Assembly: GCA_023053545.1 (NCBI GenBank)
Contig: JAKZAN010000004.1
Coordinates: 1,612,001 to 1,676,000, forward strand
DNA length: 64,000 bases
Source of the DNA: Lepidurus packardi
Lineage: Eukaryota; Arthropoda; Branchiopoda; Notostraca; Triopsidae
Direction of reading: 5' to 3'
The translations under genes were made by a program, and so were the position numbers. This document shows, piece by piece, positions 49,035 to 60,660 of this stretch (its first letter is position 1; each line of letters begins with the position of its first letter). Below the pieces are notes generated by a model, which saw only the letters and a program-made list of their open reading frames with translations, made no database searches and was not told the origin of the DNA.

Positions 49035-50940
49035 TCCCTCACGGTTTTTCGCAAGTACTACAACCAAAAATCAGCTAATCAATATAAAAACGGGATTTTT
49101 TTTGCTTAGCTTTTTGTATTCGACTAGGTTTTACTCATAAGGTACGATAACCAAAATTTGTTAATTCATTTATGCAAAGTCACGCCGAGATCGCATACTC
49201 AGTCAACATTCAGAGAAAGATACATACATTAGGCAGTGGTAGGTCTTGAAAGCCCTTTATTGTGTAACTTGGTTTAAGTTGGTGAAAATTCTTTACGCAA
49301 GAAAACCGATTATTTCTTTCGAAATTATATTATTTACGAGATACCTTAGGTTTTCCTACTGAAGAAGTGACGTTCCGGATACGAATCTAGTCACTTACAA
49401 TACTCTCAACGATTACTTCGGTTAAGTCTAATTATGATTTGTACTTTTTTAGAACGGAATTTTCTCCTCAATTCCGTGTTTAGCTGAATTGGGAGTGCTT
49501 TCCCTGGTTGGTCCGCTTTCAACTGGGTTCACGGTATGGTAACACACGAAGACGAACTTTTTCTTCTATTTCCTGGGAACAACACGATACCTGTCGTTCC
49601 TAGCGAGATTTGGTATAGCAGGTGTAGTTATGCATGCTTTCCCAAAAAGTCGCAGAAAGAAGACGGCAATAGGTTTTGGAAGTGCACAGGGCTAGGGCTG
49701 ATTTTGCGGATCCCAAAACTTCTTGAGTACATCTCTGTGGTGAATGTTTTACTGAAGGTTAATTTGAGAATAGATCGACAGTTAGCAATGGAATTTTGGG
49801 CAAAATGTTATGGAAGGAGTTTGTTGCCAACTAAGACACAGCTTCTACTAAGTTTGATAGGCCGGCTATTATGTCTGAGCCACGTAGTGCACCCGAATCT
49901 CAAAAACCTCCGCTATTGAGAAAAACAAAGTCATAACCAAAACCAAAATAGTATAATGACATGGGTTACATGAGAATGCTATTTTTAAGCAAAACTTCTT
50001 ATAACATAATAGTTATAAGTACTTATAGCCCACGTAATGTAACTGTTGACAAAAGCACTGTTACGTCATGGTCTGAGCCTGCCTTGGTTTTGTTGAAGCA
50101 CATTATGTTTATAGTAAATTACCGATCAGAAACGACAGAATCTCCAAGCACAATTGGCTCTCCCATTGCTGGCAAATCAGCCACATTCGAAAGTTTCCGC
50201 TTCTTCTTCTGTTGCTGAAACTGGTAGGGCTGGGCACCTCAAATTCTTGGCCCAGGAAGGCTAAAAAACACGTGCGATTCCGTCCCTGCATCCTCTAGAT
50301 TCTGGCTTCTATTAAAATACTTCGTCCGGATCTTCTGACATTTTATTTGTTCAAGCCCACTTCGACACTGTATACACCACAGGACTGTGGTGCGCACATG
50401 TGCAGTGGTTTCATTGACGTGACGTCACGGCACCACGTGACCGCGTATGGCCAATGGAAAAAATGTCCGGTTTGAATTTTACTTACTTATGTTCTTACAT
50501 ATCTTAGTTTTTAGTTTCACGTATGATAAAAAGACACACAAAACTGGAAACTAGTTTTATTTCTCCTTTTTATAAGACAAAGTTGTTTTCGATGGCTGGT
50601 GAAAGGAAAGTGAAAAACCGGTTGTCTCTGCTTTTAAGCACAGATTGCCCTTAAGCAATCCTCAATGCAAACATCGGATAGGTAGATGTTCGTGTGAAAA
50701 ATTGCAGAGTTACAAAGATGTTTCACGCGTTCCTAACAAATTCCTGCAAACAAAACGTAGTTGGAAATCGCCGCTGAACATTATTCCCATTAGACTGCTG
50801 TCGTTTCTCCAGGTATTTCCTTGTCTTTTGGTTAGAAAAGAAATAAGAAAAACAGTGAAGACCACGGTTTCCTCACCAGTGCGGTTGGGGTATTTTTACT
50901 CGTGACTGGACTTCTTAAAGGAAGGTAAAACCAAGTTTAG
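49035..50940. other. Array spacer with decayed promoter copy and a possible small minus-strand exon pair
   Basis: 49536-49605 (acgaagacgaactttttctt..., cctgtcgttcctagcgag) is a degraded copy of the Cys-rich gene upstream block. On the minus strand, ATG 50342 (MSEDPDE then GTATTT donor) and a coding-like exon at about 50124-50241 (FQQQKKKRKLSNVADLPAMG, EPIVLGDSVVSDR) might form a small gene, but I cannot complete it. 50380-50450 and 50500-50600 match 58885-59085, i.e. the duplicated spacer. Confidence 0.35.
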
Positions 50941-50959
50941 AGAACACCTTGCTGGAGAA

Positions 50960-51140
50960 GTTAACTAAGAATGGGAATCTTCCATCTACAGGAGTGGTGT
51001 GAACACGTGTAGAAGATCTTTTTCTTCGTTTACCTGGAAAAAGACACCGTACCTGTGGTTCCCAGAAGGATAAAAAGCTTTGAAGAAAAGCTGCAAAAGT
51101 ATAAATTAATTTAAATAAAACTTTAAGCTCAACAAAGGAA
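50960..51140 (+). promoter_or_regulatory. Proximal upstream block of Cys-rich gene 2
   Basis: Almost base-for-base the same as 45590-45770: gaacacgtgtagaagatctt, tacctggaaaaagacaccgt, ggataaaaagctttgaagaa, ending at ATG 51141. Confidence 0.55.
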
Positions 51141-52004
51141 ATGCTTTGTGCTAAGGTGGTCAGTGTACTTCTGTCGGTACTGTTTCTATCCGGAAATGTT
51201 CGTTCCACGAGTGACAATTTGGAAGAAGAAAAGACGCATTGCGAACCAGGTCAGTACTGGGACTTGCTAGCCAGCATGTGTCGTACTATCCATCCAAAAC
51301 TATCCAAAACTATCTCTCCTAAACTTGCAACCGGAACAACTGTAAAAGCACGCATTCCACGCAGTATGCAGACAAAATGTCAAACGCATGCAGTGGTCTG
51401 GCCGACAGATGGCAAGTGCTATGCCTTGACGGAGCAAGGCCCTTGTTCCTCCTCCGATTGGCTCGTGTTGGACAGCAAAACTGACAAACCAATTTGCAAG
51501 AAAAGACCATGTACTGCAAATCAGGTATTATGGCCGCTGACGGGAAATTGCGTAGAAAAAGAATCCGAAATTTGCCCACCCACTGAGATGCTAATAGATG
51601 ACAATTACGGCGAAGGTGTTTGTGAATGCAAGTGGATGCCCATGCACGTGTTTTGGCCTTCCTTAAACGCTTGCTATCCGATGCACCGACAGGGTCCCTG
51701 CTCTCCTGGGAACTACGTCGTTTTAAAGAAAGTGTCTTCGAAATACGAAGCTAAATGCATATACAACGAGTGCGAAGAAGATGGAATGGTTCTCTTCAAA
51801 GGTGTTTGCTATAAATTAGATGGTCAGAAGCCGTGTCTAAGCTCTGCTGAGTCCTTGTCCGTTAATTCAACTTCGCTAGAATTGGAATGTTTCCTCTATA
51901 CCCGTAACATATTTACTCGGTTGCCACGAAGAATATGTCAGCCTGGATCTAGATTGGACTTCGCGGGGGTTTGTAAGAACGCGACATCATGGTCAGGGGA
52001 ATAA
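51141..52004 (+). CDS. Secreted Cys-rich protein, DUF4789-like, gene 2
   Basis: Single exon, 287 aa, with the same signal peptide as gene 1 (MLCAKVVSVLLSVLFLSGNV). The mature protein has 20 Cys in the same three modules (GKCYALTEQGPC, NACYPMHRQGPC, GVCYKLDGQKPC). Differences from gene 1: one of the two Cys in IACIC is lost (ASMC), and a short tandem duplication in the linker gives PKLSKTISPKL. The C-terminal tail is divergent (RRICQPGSRLDFAGVCKN). An AATAAA sits about 28 bp after the stop. Predicted intact and secreted; function unknown. Confidence 0.82.
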   Translation: MLCAKVVSVLLSVLFLSGNVRSTSDNLEEEKTHCEPGQYWDLLASMCRTIHPKLSKTISPKLATGTTVKARIPRSMQTKCQTHAVVWPTDGKCYALTEQGPCSSSDWLVLDSKTDKPICKKRPCTANQVLWPLTGNCVEKESEICPPTEMLIDDNYGEGVCECKWMPMHVFWPSLNACYPMHRQGPCSPGNYVVLKKVSSKYEAKCIYNECEEDGMVLFKGVCYKLDGQKPCLSSAESLSVNSTSLELECFLYTRNIFTRLPRRICQPGSRLDFAGVCKNATSWSGE

Positions 52005-52402
52005 CGTCAACGAGCTTTCATCTAATTTCAGTGAATAAATCTGCTTATACCTTACAAAATTTGACAAAATTGAAAAATTTACACATTTTTATAAAACCTC
52101 TTGACTGTAATGTAACTAACCAATGTAACTAAGCCAATATGAAGGGCAAGACACTTTAATTTTCCTTGAGTAATTAGAAAAATAAAAAAAAGTCGTTTAA
52201 TTCTTCATCTACGCTCACGAATGCAGAATTGCATAAAATGGAAAATGTTCACTGGAAAAAATTGCTTTAATGTATTTTTAACAAGAATTGTACGCAAATT
52301 GATAAGCATGTGGTTATTGCAAGTTATTTATACACAGAACCCATGGGCGTTCATATACACCTGTAAAGTAATCAAGGTTCAACGTAACCGGTAACGTTCA
52401 AC

Positions 52403-52974
52403 GGTGGCCTCACACTGGGTGCCTATGAGGCCTAAGGGTGGACTCACACTGGAGTGCCTAAGCCCTTAAGGATAGACACCTCACAGACACCAACACGTCT
52501 ACCTGTCGTGAGCAGGAGGTAGAGGCGGAGACTAGGTATTAGTAGGATGTGGCGATAATAACTTGTAAGTACAATGCGTGGCTAGATTTACACAAGAATA
52601 CTCTGGTCTGAGACAAGGTCATATGACGAAGGTCAACAAGGATCAAAAGAAACATTCCACATTGTAATCAATGACAATAACATTGTACTACAAATCTTAG
52701 TTATTTTTTCCCAACCTTTCCACTACCACGTGTATTCCTAAGTCATGTGACTATACTCTCGTCATTCGTTGGTCAAACACCCTTTTTTGTGACCCTGCCT
52801 CATTCAATTAACGGGCTATCCATAGCTAGCGACCCAAAAAGCCCACTGCCCGCTAATTGAAGGTAAAGGACGTCTCGGGCACTCTCTTAGGGACTTTAGG
52901 CCTCATAGGCACCCAGTGTGAGGCCACCGTAAGTCCCTAAGAGAGTGCCCATGACGTCCTTTACCTTCAATTAG
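52403..52974. repeat. Nested inverted repeats (hairpin-forming element)
   Basis: Outer pair: 33-bp perfect inverted repeat, 52403-52435 (ggtggcctcacactgggtgc...) with 52896-52928. Second pair: 43-bp arms 52853-52895 and 52932-52974 (ctaattgaaggtaaaggacg..., ctctcttagggact) flanking the right arm of the first, so the right arm lies in the loop of the second. No protein. Confidence 0.85.
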
Positions 52975-53099
52975 GGTGGCTTCCATCATGGATCAGATAA
53001 AAAATAAATTGGAATAATTACCCGAAGTGTACTTTGTGCAAAAACGGTACCTTTTCATGATTATCCAATACAATTGTTTCGGAATTATATTATTATTAT

Positions 53100-56000
53100 T
53101 TATTGCAACATATAAGGCTTTATAAAGCCTCTTTGTAACTATTTATCTCTACGAAATTGTAACGGGTCAAACATTTTTGGGCCAAAATGCTCATCTAGTG
53201 ATTTTTTAAATGTCTGTGTGGAGGAGAATTTGATCACTTTTTCTGGTAGGCTATTCCATTCATCTACGATTCGGTTTTGGAAGGTCCAGCGGCCTACATC
53301 TTTGAAGAATCGTTCTGTCTTAAGTTTTAGGGTATGGCCACGACAATTGCTTTGGTTGAAGCACAATATTTGTTCGGCGGACACATTTTCATAATAGGCG
53401 TGACACAATTTAAACGCTTCTATCAGGTCACCCCGTAGAAACCTATATGCCAGAGTTGGCAGGTTCAGGGCTTTGAGTCTATCTGTATAGGGGAGGTGAC
53501 GAAGATTTCCAGGAAATTTGGTTATTCTCCTTTGAACTTTTTCTAGGGCTTCTAGGTCCCTGTTGAAGAACGGGCGCGTTACACAGTGGCCGTACTCAAG
53601 AATAGGTCTAACGAGCGTTTTATACAGCATGGACAACATTGTTTTATCCACACAGGTGAAGTTTCGTCTAATTAGTCCAGCCACTCTCGTTGCTTTAGCC
53701 GCAATGCTCGCATAATGTTGGTGAAAATTAAGTTTTGTGTCAATCAGGACTCCAAGATCCCGTTCACAGTCGGTCTTGGCAATTACTTCGCCACCCAGGA
53801 CATAACTACTTGTGACAGATTCATTTCCAATCCTCAGTTGGTGACACTTTGGGATGTTCAATTCCATCAGCCATTTCTCCATCCAAAGCTCAATACTTTT
53901 AATGTCATCTTGGAGCTTATTCATATCCTCCGGGCAGTTAATTACGTTACTAATTTTGGTATCATCCGCGTAAAGAAAGACTGTCGACTCAATTTTGTCT
54001 GTTAGATCATTTATATATATGTTAAATAGTAACGGACCCAGAACCGAGCCCTGGGGAACTCCGCTTAGGACATCTATCACTAAGTCACTGACTTCACCTT
54101 CAACACAAACTGACTGCGTCCGATTCGTTAAGAAACTTTTAATCCATTTAGTCAGGGTGGGCGAGGTACTAGGACCATAGAGTAATAATAAATAGAGAGA
54201 ACATTGAGGCCTTTCCTTACGGAAAGTTTGTTACCACTTTAGAGAGCCCCAGGCTAACCCCATGAGAGGAGGAGGTTGGCCAGAACTTCATGAGACAGCG
54301 GGAACTACGAAAAACGGAGTTGAGCTGTAAATCGATACCAAATGGACTTGATCGATTTCTTTGCCTTAGCGGAGACCAAGCGGGAAATTTTTAAACATTA
54401 ATCCGAATTATAACCGGATCATAGCGACCATTTAGAAAATGCACATATTTATATAATATAACGAGTATGTATAGAATACAAAGAAAAAGTCGATACATGA
54501 AAAAAAAGGGGGGGGGGGTTACAAAAAATGGGTTTTGACATTGCAAGCATAGGAATTTCCGACATAGGGATACGGAGGATTGATTTTACTCTTTATGTCA
54601 ATTTAAACATTTCAAACATTTTGTAAACATTTCAAAATTATAAGTGAGGTAAATTTAATGATTTTAATCCTTAAACTAAATTTAAATCCTTAAACTGAAT
54701 GTATGGCATTTCCATGATCAGAACAGCCGTTTCCAACGTGAATTGCGCCTATGTCGTGATAAATAATTAGTTCCCTATTACTGCCATTAGCCCAGATATT
54801 ACAACTTCTGACTTGTAAAAAAATTGCATTTTACATCAGATATAAACTGAAATTATAATATTTGATTAAGCGCAACGATAAGATCACATTAGTCCTGCAT
54901 GTGTACGTGTTCAATAGACCAAGTTCTCAATTCGTATATACCGCTGCTGGTTGTAATTGATTCATGTTTATAATATTGTATTGCCATTTGAGAAGTTCTT
55001 AGTCAATAAGCTTAACCAACGATATCGATCTGTAATGTACAGCCAATCAGCGACAAGGACTTGCTTCGCAATCTTACAGCCAATCAGCAGCAAGGACTCC
55101 CCTATGCAGTCCTTCCTTTTCGCTGCATTTTGGTGTAACAGACTTCTGACAGGGACCTTACCCCCTTGACTAGGACCGAGACCGTAGTCAACCAATTTTT
55201 GAATAAGTCTACCATGGGGTACTTTGTCGAACGCCTTTTTAAGGTCCAAATATATAACATCAGTTTGGAGCCCCTTATCCGCATTCTTTTTCCAGTTCTC
55301 GACAGCAAGTAAAAGTTGACTTTCAGTTGACAGTCCAGGTAAAAATCCGAACTGTTTATCTGATAATATTTTTCTGTGTCTAAATTCGGTCAAAATGTGG
55401 TCAGCAATAATTGATTCGAGGATTTTGCACGTTACACAAGTTAAACTAATAGGCCTATAATTTGAGGGTAAGTCACGTTTCCCGGATTTAAAGATTGGGG
55501 TAACAACAGCACTATTCCATATTGTCGGGAGTTGGCCAGAGGAAATGGATTTTCGATAAATGAAAGTAAGCGGTTTGACTAGGACAGCAGTAGCTTCCTT
55601 GAGGACTTTAGGGTGTAACATGTCCGGGCCAGGGGACTTGGATGTATCCAACCTGTTAAGTTTCTCTAAAACCATTGACGCGCAAATATTGAGTGGGGGA
55701 AAAGGATCTTCCGAGACACAAGAATCAACCTCTGTTATATCTATTTCGCGCGTAAATACAACAGAGAAGTGTCGGTTTAGTACATTTGCCTTTTCAATCG
55801 GTTCAGAAACAGTAAGTCTCGTGGTTTCATCTAGTAATGGAGGTATAATGGTTCCGTTCTTTCTTTTCGCATTGACATGTTTCCAGAAGATTTTGGGATT
55901 GTCTTTTAAATTTTTTGCCAGTAGACTTTCTCTTCTGTTTACTTCCTGTCTGGTGGCTTTGCGCACTTTATTGCGGAAGCGTCGGTAATTTAACTCCAAC

Positions 56001-56100
56001 GAAGAGTCATCGTTATATGACAGACCTGGGGTATTAAAACTGAATTCTAAAATGAGTTCTATTTTTTTTATTAGAATTGATTCATTGCAAGTATACTCAT
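53100..56100 (-). mobile_element. Non-LTR retrotransposon (CR1/jockey-like), 5'-truncated, interrupted
   Basis: The reverse transcriptase is readable on the minus strand in two pieces. 55999 to 55178 has LNRLDTSKSPGPDMLHPKVL, SNYRPISLTCVTCKILESII, KQFGFLPGLSTESQLL and YLDLKKAFDKVPHGRLIQKL; 54180 to 53139 has GVPQGSVLGPLLFNIYINDL, FLYADDTK (YADD catalytic box) and the typical CR1-like C-terminal tail (LRGDLIEAFKLCHAYY, RTFQ/WTFQNRIVDEWNSLP). The two pieces join exactly when the 992-bp insertion and one copy of its 9-bp duplication are removed. Apart from the insertion the frame has no stop, so this copy is young. The endonuclease domain is absent, so it is 5'-truncated. Confidence 0.92.
54177..55168. 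mobile_element. 992-bp insertion within the LINE, 9-bp target-site duplication
   Basis: Flanked by actaggacc at 54168-54176 and 55169-55177. No coding capacity recognised and no terminal inverted repeats: the ends read atagagtaataataaataga and ccttacccccttg. Two direct repeats with attggctgt (CCAAT-type) lie near 55045-55095 on the minus strand. Class unknown; 9-bp duplications are typical of Mutator-like elements. Confidence 0.75.
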
Positions 56101-56225
56101 TGGCTTTACCTTTATTTTACAAAAGTAAATCAATGTGTGACATGTCTAATTATGAGATATGCCTATTTTCGGTTATATTTGAAAATAGTGAAATATAAAG
56201 ATCGAAAAGCAACTTTTTTTTTAAG

Positions 56226-56487
56226 AGTGTACTAATCATTTTTGTACCTTCGAAGAAGACCGGGGTGCACAAAGGAAATGTGACTGATGAAGAGCTGTTT
56301 ACTTTACAAAATTAATATCCCAATTTTAGGAGGGTGGCGCCTATATACACTAGGTTTAGCATCGAGTGGGTGTTTGCCATTTCCTTGTCAACACGGAAAT
56401 TATTGAATATCCGCGTCAATAAAAGCATTGGTACTAGCTAGCCTGCCCAAATTCGTTTAGTACTTCGACAAAAGCTCAAGCCACAGG
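56226..56487 (+). promoter_or_regulatory. Conserved upstream block of Gr copy D
   Basis: Strongly matches 61018-61278: gtactaatcattnttgtacc, gaagaccggggtgca, agggtggc(g/a)cctata, gagtgggtgtttgccat, gcattggtactagctagcct, cttcg(a/g)caaaagc. Extends right to the start codon, so promoter plus leader were co-duplicated. Confidence 0.6.
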
Positions 56488-58010
56488 ATGGTATTTTCAA
56501 ATCGGGACAGTAAGACCAAAGTGGAAGCTATTGGGGTCACTTCCGCAGAGAATTACCCTAGTTCTGTAGTAGATATTTTGAAAATTGTCTCCTTCTTGAA
56601 ATGGACAGGATTTTTACCTGTTGTCACGTCATTTAGTGCAGGATTCCATCGCATTCGATACGCCAGATTTCATATTACTACCATTCTCTGGGTATTGACC
56701 ATTGCTCTAGAATTCTCCATGATCATGGCCCACGGGACCCAGGATATATTCCTCAAACATTCAGCGGATGTATTAGCTAACGTTTTGTTCATTAGCAGCC
56801 TACTTTGCTCCGTAGTTCTCATTCCCCGAATTGGTCTTGCCAACAAAATGGCCTTAGAATCGGCTCTCAATACAATTAAAGAGATCCACGGATGTCTGAG
56901 CTCGAAGTTCACAAGCTCCAACTTATGGCCATTGACTATTGTTGTCCTAGTATTGGAGTTCCTGGCGGTAAGAATGGTATTCTTAAGGGCTAAAACTAAA
57001 TAACGATTTAAACTTGAATACGTGATATAGATAATGCCTACCCTCATGCAGGTATACCTTAACGATGAGGAAAATCAAGTCACCAAAACACCCATCTATA
57101 CATTGGGCACTGGAATTCAGCTAATTGGAATGGGCATGCACGGATTTTCGATTCTGCAATTTTGCATATCCTTTTGGGTCGTGCCGATCCAGCTGTACAT
57201 GTTTTGCCGCACACTGGCCAACTATTACCTCGACTTTGCAGACAAAATACGTCATGACTTGTACCCTGATCTTTCTTGTTCTTACCAACTCGATATCTTG
57301 GAGAAATCAATGACCAGTGAGGTTGGCCATTCGCAGAAATTTTGCAATCGGCTTAAGAAACTACAAGCTACTGCAGTCCTGCTTGAGAAGGCAGTCAGCG
57401 ATGTTAACTCCTATATTGGTATGGCCTTGCTGTTATATCTTGTGTGCCATCTGTGGCTCTTCCTTGGCAATTTGCATTACGTTTCAAAATACCTGTTTAA
57501 AGTCCCAATTCGAAATACTGCCGATATCATTATCTTTGTGAACGTGACGATGATGATGGTTCAGAATGCAGCTGAATTTTTATTTCTAATATGGGCTGCA
57601 GATTTAATTCCCAGAGCCGTAAGCGTATTTCCTGTGTTCAACTACACTTAGCACTTAAGTTTTGTTTCTGTAGGTGAATATATGTAAGGAAGCAGTTGGG
57701 GGAATTCCATTTTGCGATGGGGACTTTAAAGACGAGCACACAACCTTGGACCATATCCAGCTTCAGTCTTTCCGTAGTCACATAACAGCCAAGAATGTGT
57801 CAATCAGTGCTTTTGGTGTATTCACTATTAGCAGGAAAATGATTCCCCCTGTACTAAAAATATTCCTTTCATACAAAAGGTTTTACATCTATAATTGTTT
57901 TGGTCTAGGTACTTGGCACCGTTATCACGTACTACTTGATCATTGCACAGTACGCACAGGACCACGGTAGTGGAGATGCACCCGTGAGTGGAAAGAATTC
58001 CAGTGAATGA
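56488..58010 (+). CDS. Gustatory receptor, four exons (Gr copy D)
   Basis: Exons 56488-56967, 57052-57618, 57674-57850, 57909-58010; all phase 0, 441 aa. This is a seven-transmembrane arthropod Gr, presumably in sensory neuron dendrites, with intracellular N terminus and a ligand-gated cation channel role by family. Start MVFSNRDSKTKVEAIG. Landmarks: IVSFLKWTGFLP, VLIPRIGLANKMALESALNT in exon 1; VVPIQLYMFCRTLANYYLDF and ADKIRHDLYPDLSCSYQ in exon 2; FGVFTISRKMIPP in exon 3; TYYLIIAQYAQ in exon 4. About 85% identical to copy E, and the same exon pattern as copy A. No disabling change seen. Confidence 0.93.
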
Positions 58011-58014
58011 TACA

Positions 58015-58621
58015 AATTTCCAAATAAAAAAGAGTTAACGCGCTTCATTCGTATTCGTTAAACTATTTCTTTATTATTAAAGTAAACAAATTCCTATTAA
58101 GCTCACAACTGAAGTAATCTTCAAAGATTGATTTGTGAATGCAAACTTCTCTTTCACGTATCCGAAAGATTTTGAGGGCGTACAATGGTAAGAAATAAAG
58201 TTGGACTAAAATTCCATCACGATTTTTGTTCACCCCTAAAATTTTATAAAACAATCAAGTTTCAAACACATTTTTTTCTATAGTTTGAACAGCGTTCTGA
58301 AAACATCAATTTAATTAACACCCGTTTCTGAATTATAAATGATTTTGATCGATAAAAGATCGCGCATGTCATTACATTACCGGATGAAAAAGAATGGGTT
58401 CCAGTGAATTCCAAGTGACGCCCAACTACTTAATTTTACAATTTGAGTGCCAATCCCAATTTTTAGGATTAGCAATAGTGATAAAGAAAAGTAAAATTAT
58501 TGTTAATTCCTAAATTTTTGAAGGGATTAACATATTAGTTGGCCGACCTAACAAACTGACTTTGGATAGCGGTTGGCAGCAAACTCCTACCAAGATATTT
58601 TGATCGAAATCCCATTGCTTA
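58015..58621. other. Gr 3' flank, duplicated
   Basis: 58020-58340 (gagttaacgcgcttcattcg..., gcaaacttctctttcacg, gcgtacaatggtaagaaata) closely matches 62820-63140 after copy E, so the duplicated unit extends beyond the gene. Confidence 0.6.
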
Positions 58622-58876
58622 CTATCGATCAGTACCACGATCAAGTTGATCAACGGTGAAATGTTCACGACACAGGTATACCCAAGTAGTGGCAGGGTCC
58701 ACAAAATAAGACAGTCCTTTGCACTTGCAAAACCCACTGCATTGTCTTCTATGTGCGTTTTTTGGAAAACTATACATCCCTACACCGGTACTTCCACTGT
58801 TATTTATAATTGTAAGGAAGATAGTATAGCTACCACGACGTTTATAATTTGCCTTTGATGGCAGCTTACCTGCCAT
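58622..58876 (-). pseudogene. Possible THAP-type zinc-finger fragment
   Basis: From ATG 58876 the frame reads MAGKLPSKANYKRRGS, then GMYSFPKNAHRRQC and TTWVYLCREHFTVDQLDR before a stop. FPK...R...(W)...C-x2-HF is the second half of a THAP domain, but the first Cys pair is not found, so it is a fragment or a decayed exon. A GT donor follows ATGGCAG, so a spliced start is also possible. Confidence 0.3.
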
Positions 58877-59269
58877 GTTTTTGCGTACCTGCGTATGTAG
58901 CGTCACAGGGCCCACGTGACGGCGCTGGATAATGGTAAAAATACCTCGTTTAAACCTTAGAATTAATTTCCTTAATATCTCAGTTATCTTTCATGATATG
59001 ATATAACTTATGTTATAAAGAAACATATAATCGGAAACTAGATTTATTACTCTTGTTTTTAAGACAAAGTTGTTTTTGGTGGCTAATGGCGCCTAAAGGA
59101 CATTGAAGTATAAAGGACATGCAACATGATCTCCCAACGTGTTTAATACGCCAACCCCAGCAGTAAAAAACATGTTGGTCCTGTTTTTGAGCATAGATTG
59201 TCTTTAGGCTATCCGCATTACAAACATCGGATAGCTAAGTGTTCCTTGTGAAACTGTTGCAATTGGATT

Positions 59270-60030
59270 AGCTGTAAAAGCACGCATTGCGCACAGTGCG
59301 CAGCCGGAATGTCAAACGAATGAAGTGTAGTGCCCGGCAGATGGCAAGTGCTATGCCTTGATGCAGCATGTTCCTTGTTCCTCTAATTGGTTGGTGTTAG
59401 ACAACAAAACTGGCATACCAATTTGCAAGAAAAGACCATGTACTGCATATCAGGTACTATGGCCGCTGACGGGAAATTGCGAAGAAAAGGAATCCGAAAT
59501 TTGCCCACCCACTGAGATGTTGATAGATGACAATTACGGCGAAGGTGTCTGTGAATGCAAGTTGATGCCCAAGCACGTCTTTTGGCCTTCTTTAAACGCT
59601 TGCTATCCGATGCACCAACAGGGTCCCTGCTCTCCTGGGAACTACGTCGTTTTAAAGAAAGTGTCTTCGAAATACGAAGCTAAATGCATATACAACGAGT
59701 GCGAAGAAGATGGAATGGTTCTCTTCAAAGGTGTTTGCTATAAATTAGATTGTCAGAAGCCGTGTCTAAGCTCTGCTGAGTCCTTGTCCGTTAATTCAAC
59801 TTCGCTAGAATTGGAATGTTTCCTCTATGGCCCGGCGAGGCCATGTGATGAACTTGAGGTACTTCGGACGCCGACGGGAAGGTGTGTGAACGGGGAAGAC
59901 CAAGTTTGTCCATACACTGAGATGCTGATGGAAGCAAGTAACTGCGAAGGTATTTCTGAAGGCAACTTGACGCCCAAACACTTTTTCTAACCGGCCTTAA
60001 ACGCTTGGTACCCAATGTACCGACAGGTAA
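59270..60030 (+). pseudogene. Cys-rich DUF4789-like pseudogene, chimeric
   Basis: Nearly identical to gene 2 from about VKARI to LELECFLY (59278-59827), but without signal peptide, with an in-frame TAG before CPADGKCYAL (near 59328) and a Gly-to-Cys change in the third module (KLDCQKPC). At 59828 it switches to a copy of the first module's second half (ARPCDELEVLRTPTGRC...EGNLTPKHFF), then a stop, then relic ALNAWYPMYRQ. The module order shows unequal exchange between family members. Confidence 0.85.
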
Positions 60031-60037
60031 CGACATA

Positions 60038-60490
60038 GTACCATATATTGTCATAATCTTGTACAGATTCCCAACTCCTTCCCCCCCCCCTACTTTTTGT
60101 GTCTCCCTTCCACTACCCTTCACAAATGAAAGTCACTTTCACTACGAAAGTGAAAATGACATCCTGGTGGTCAGGTTTACATTTATCAGAAGCGGTAAAA
60201 AAGGGACTTAATTGTAAAGTGTGCTTACTGAGTCCTTAGCAAAGAGAGCTTTGAGTAAAAGAAAATATAGCTAAATTTAACCAGACCAAAACAATGTACC
60301 GTAACATTATGCTACAAGATTCGTCCAAAGGAATTAATACTGTACCACAGTCCTAAGTCGAAGCCTAAAGGAAGTATAGAGTATACGGTAGTACTGAAGT
60401 ATAAAGGACAAGCGAAGTACATGTTCCAACACCATTTAAATACCAGCTATGTAGTACGCCAACCCCAACATTGAAAAACCTGTTGTCTCT
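60038..60490 (+). repeat. Duplicated 5' flank of the Cys-rich family
   Basis: Matches 44810-45250: accatatattgtcataatct, the palindrome region (60132-60160), catcctggtggtca, ttgtaaagtgt, caagattcgtccaaaggaat, ccacagtcctaagtcgaagc. Confidence 0.85.
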
Positions 60491-60499
60491 GTTTTTACT

Positions 60500-60660
60500 A
60501 TCACGTACTATCCATCCGAAGCTTCCAACCGGAACAACAGTAAAAGCACGCATTCCACGTAGTGCAGAGGCAGACTGTCAAACGAATGAAGAATACTGGC
60601 CAGCAGATGGCAAGTGCTACGCCTTGAAAAGCCAAGGCCCTTGTTCCTCCTCCAATTGGG
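60500..60660 (+). pseudogene. Cys-rich DUF4789-like fragment
   Basis: RTIHPKLPTGTTVKARIPRS, AEADCQTNEEYWPADGKCYA and LKSQGPCSSSNW are in one open frame, then similarity ends abruptly at a GC-rich insert. No signal peptide. Confidence 0.85.

Noticed and set aside
49536-49919. 127-codon open frame on +
   Set aside because: Its first part is the decayed copy of the Cys-rich gene upstream block; no domain, signal or splice context for the rest.
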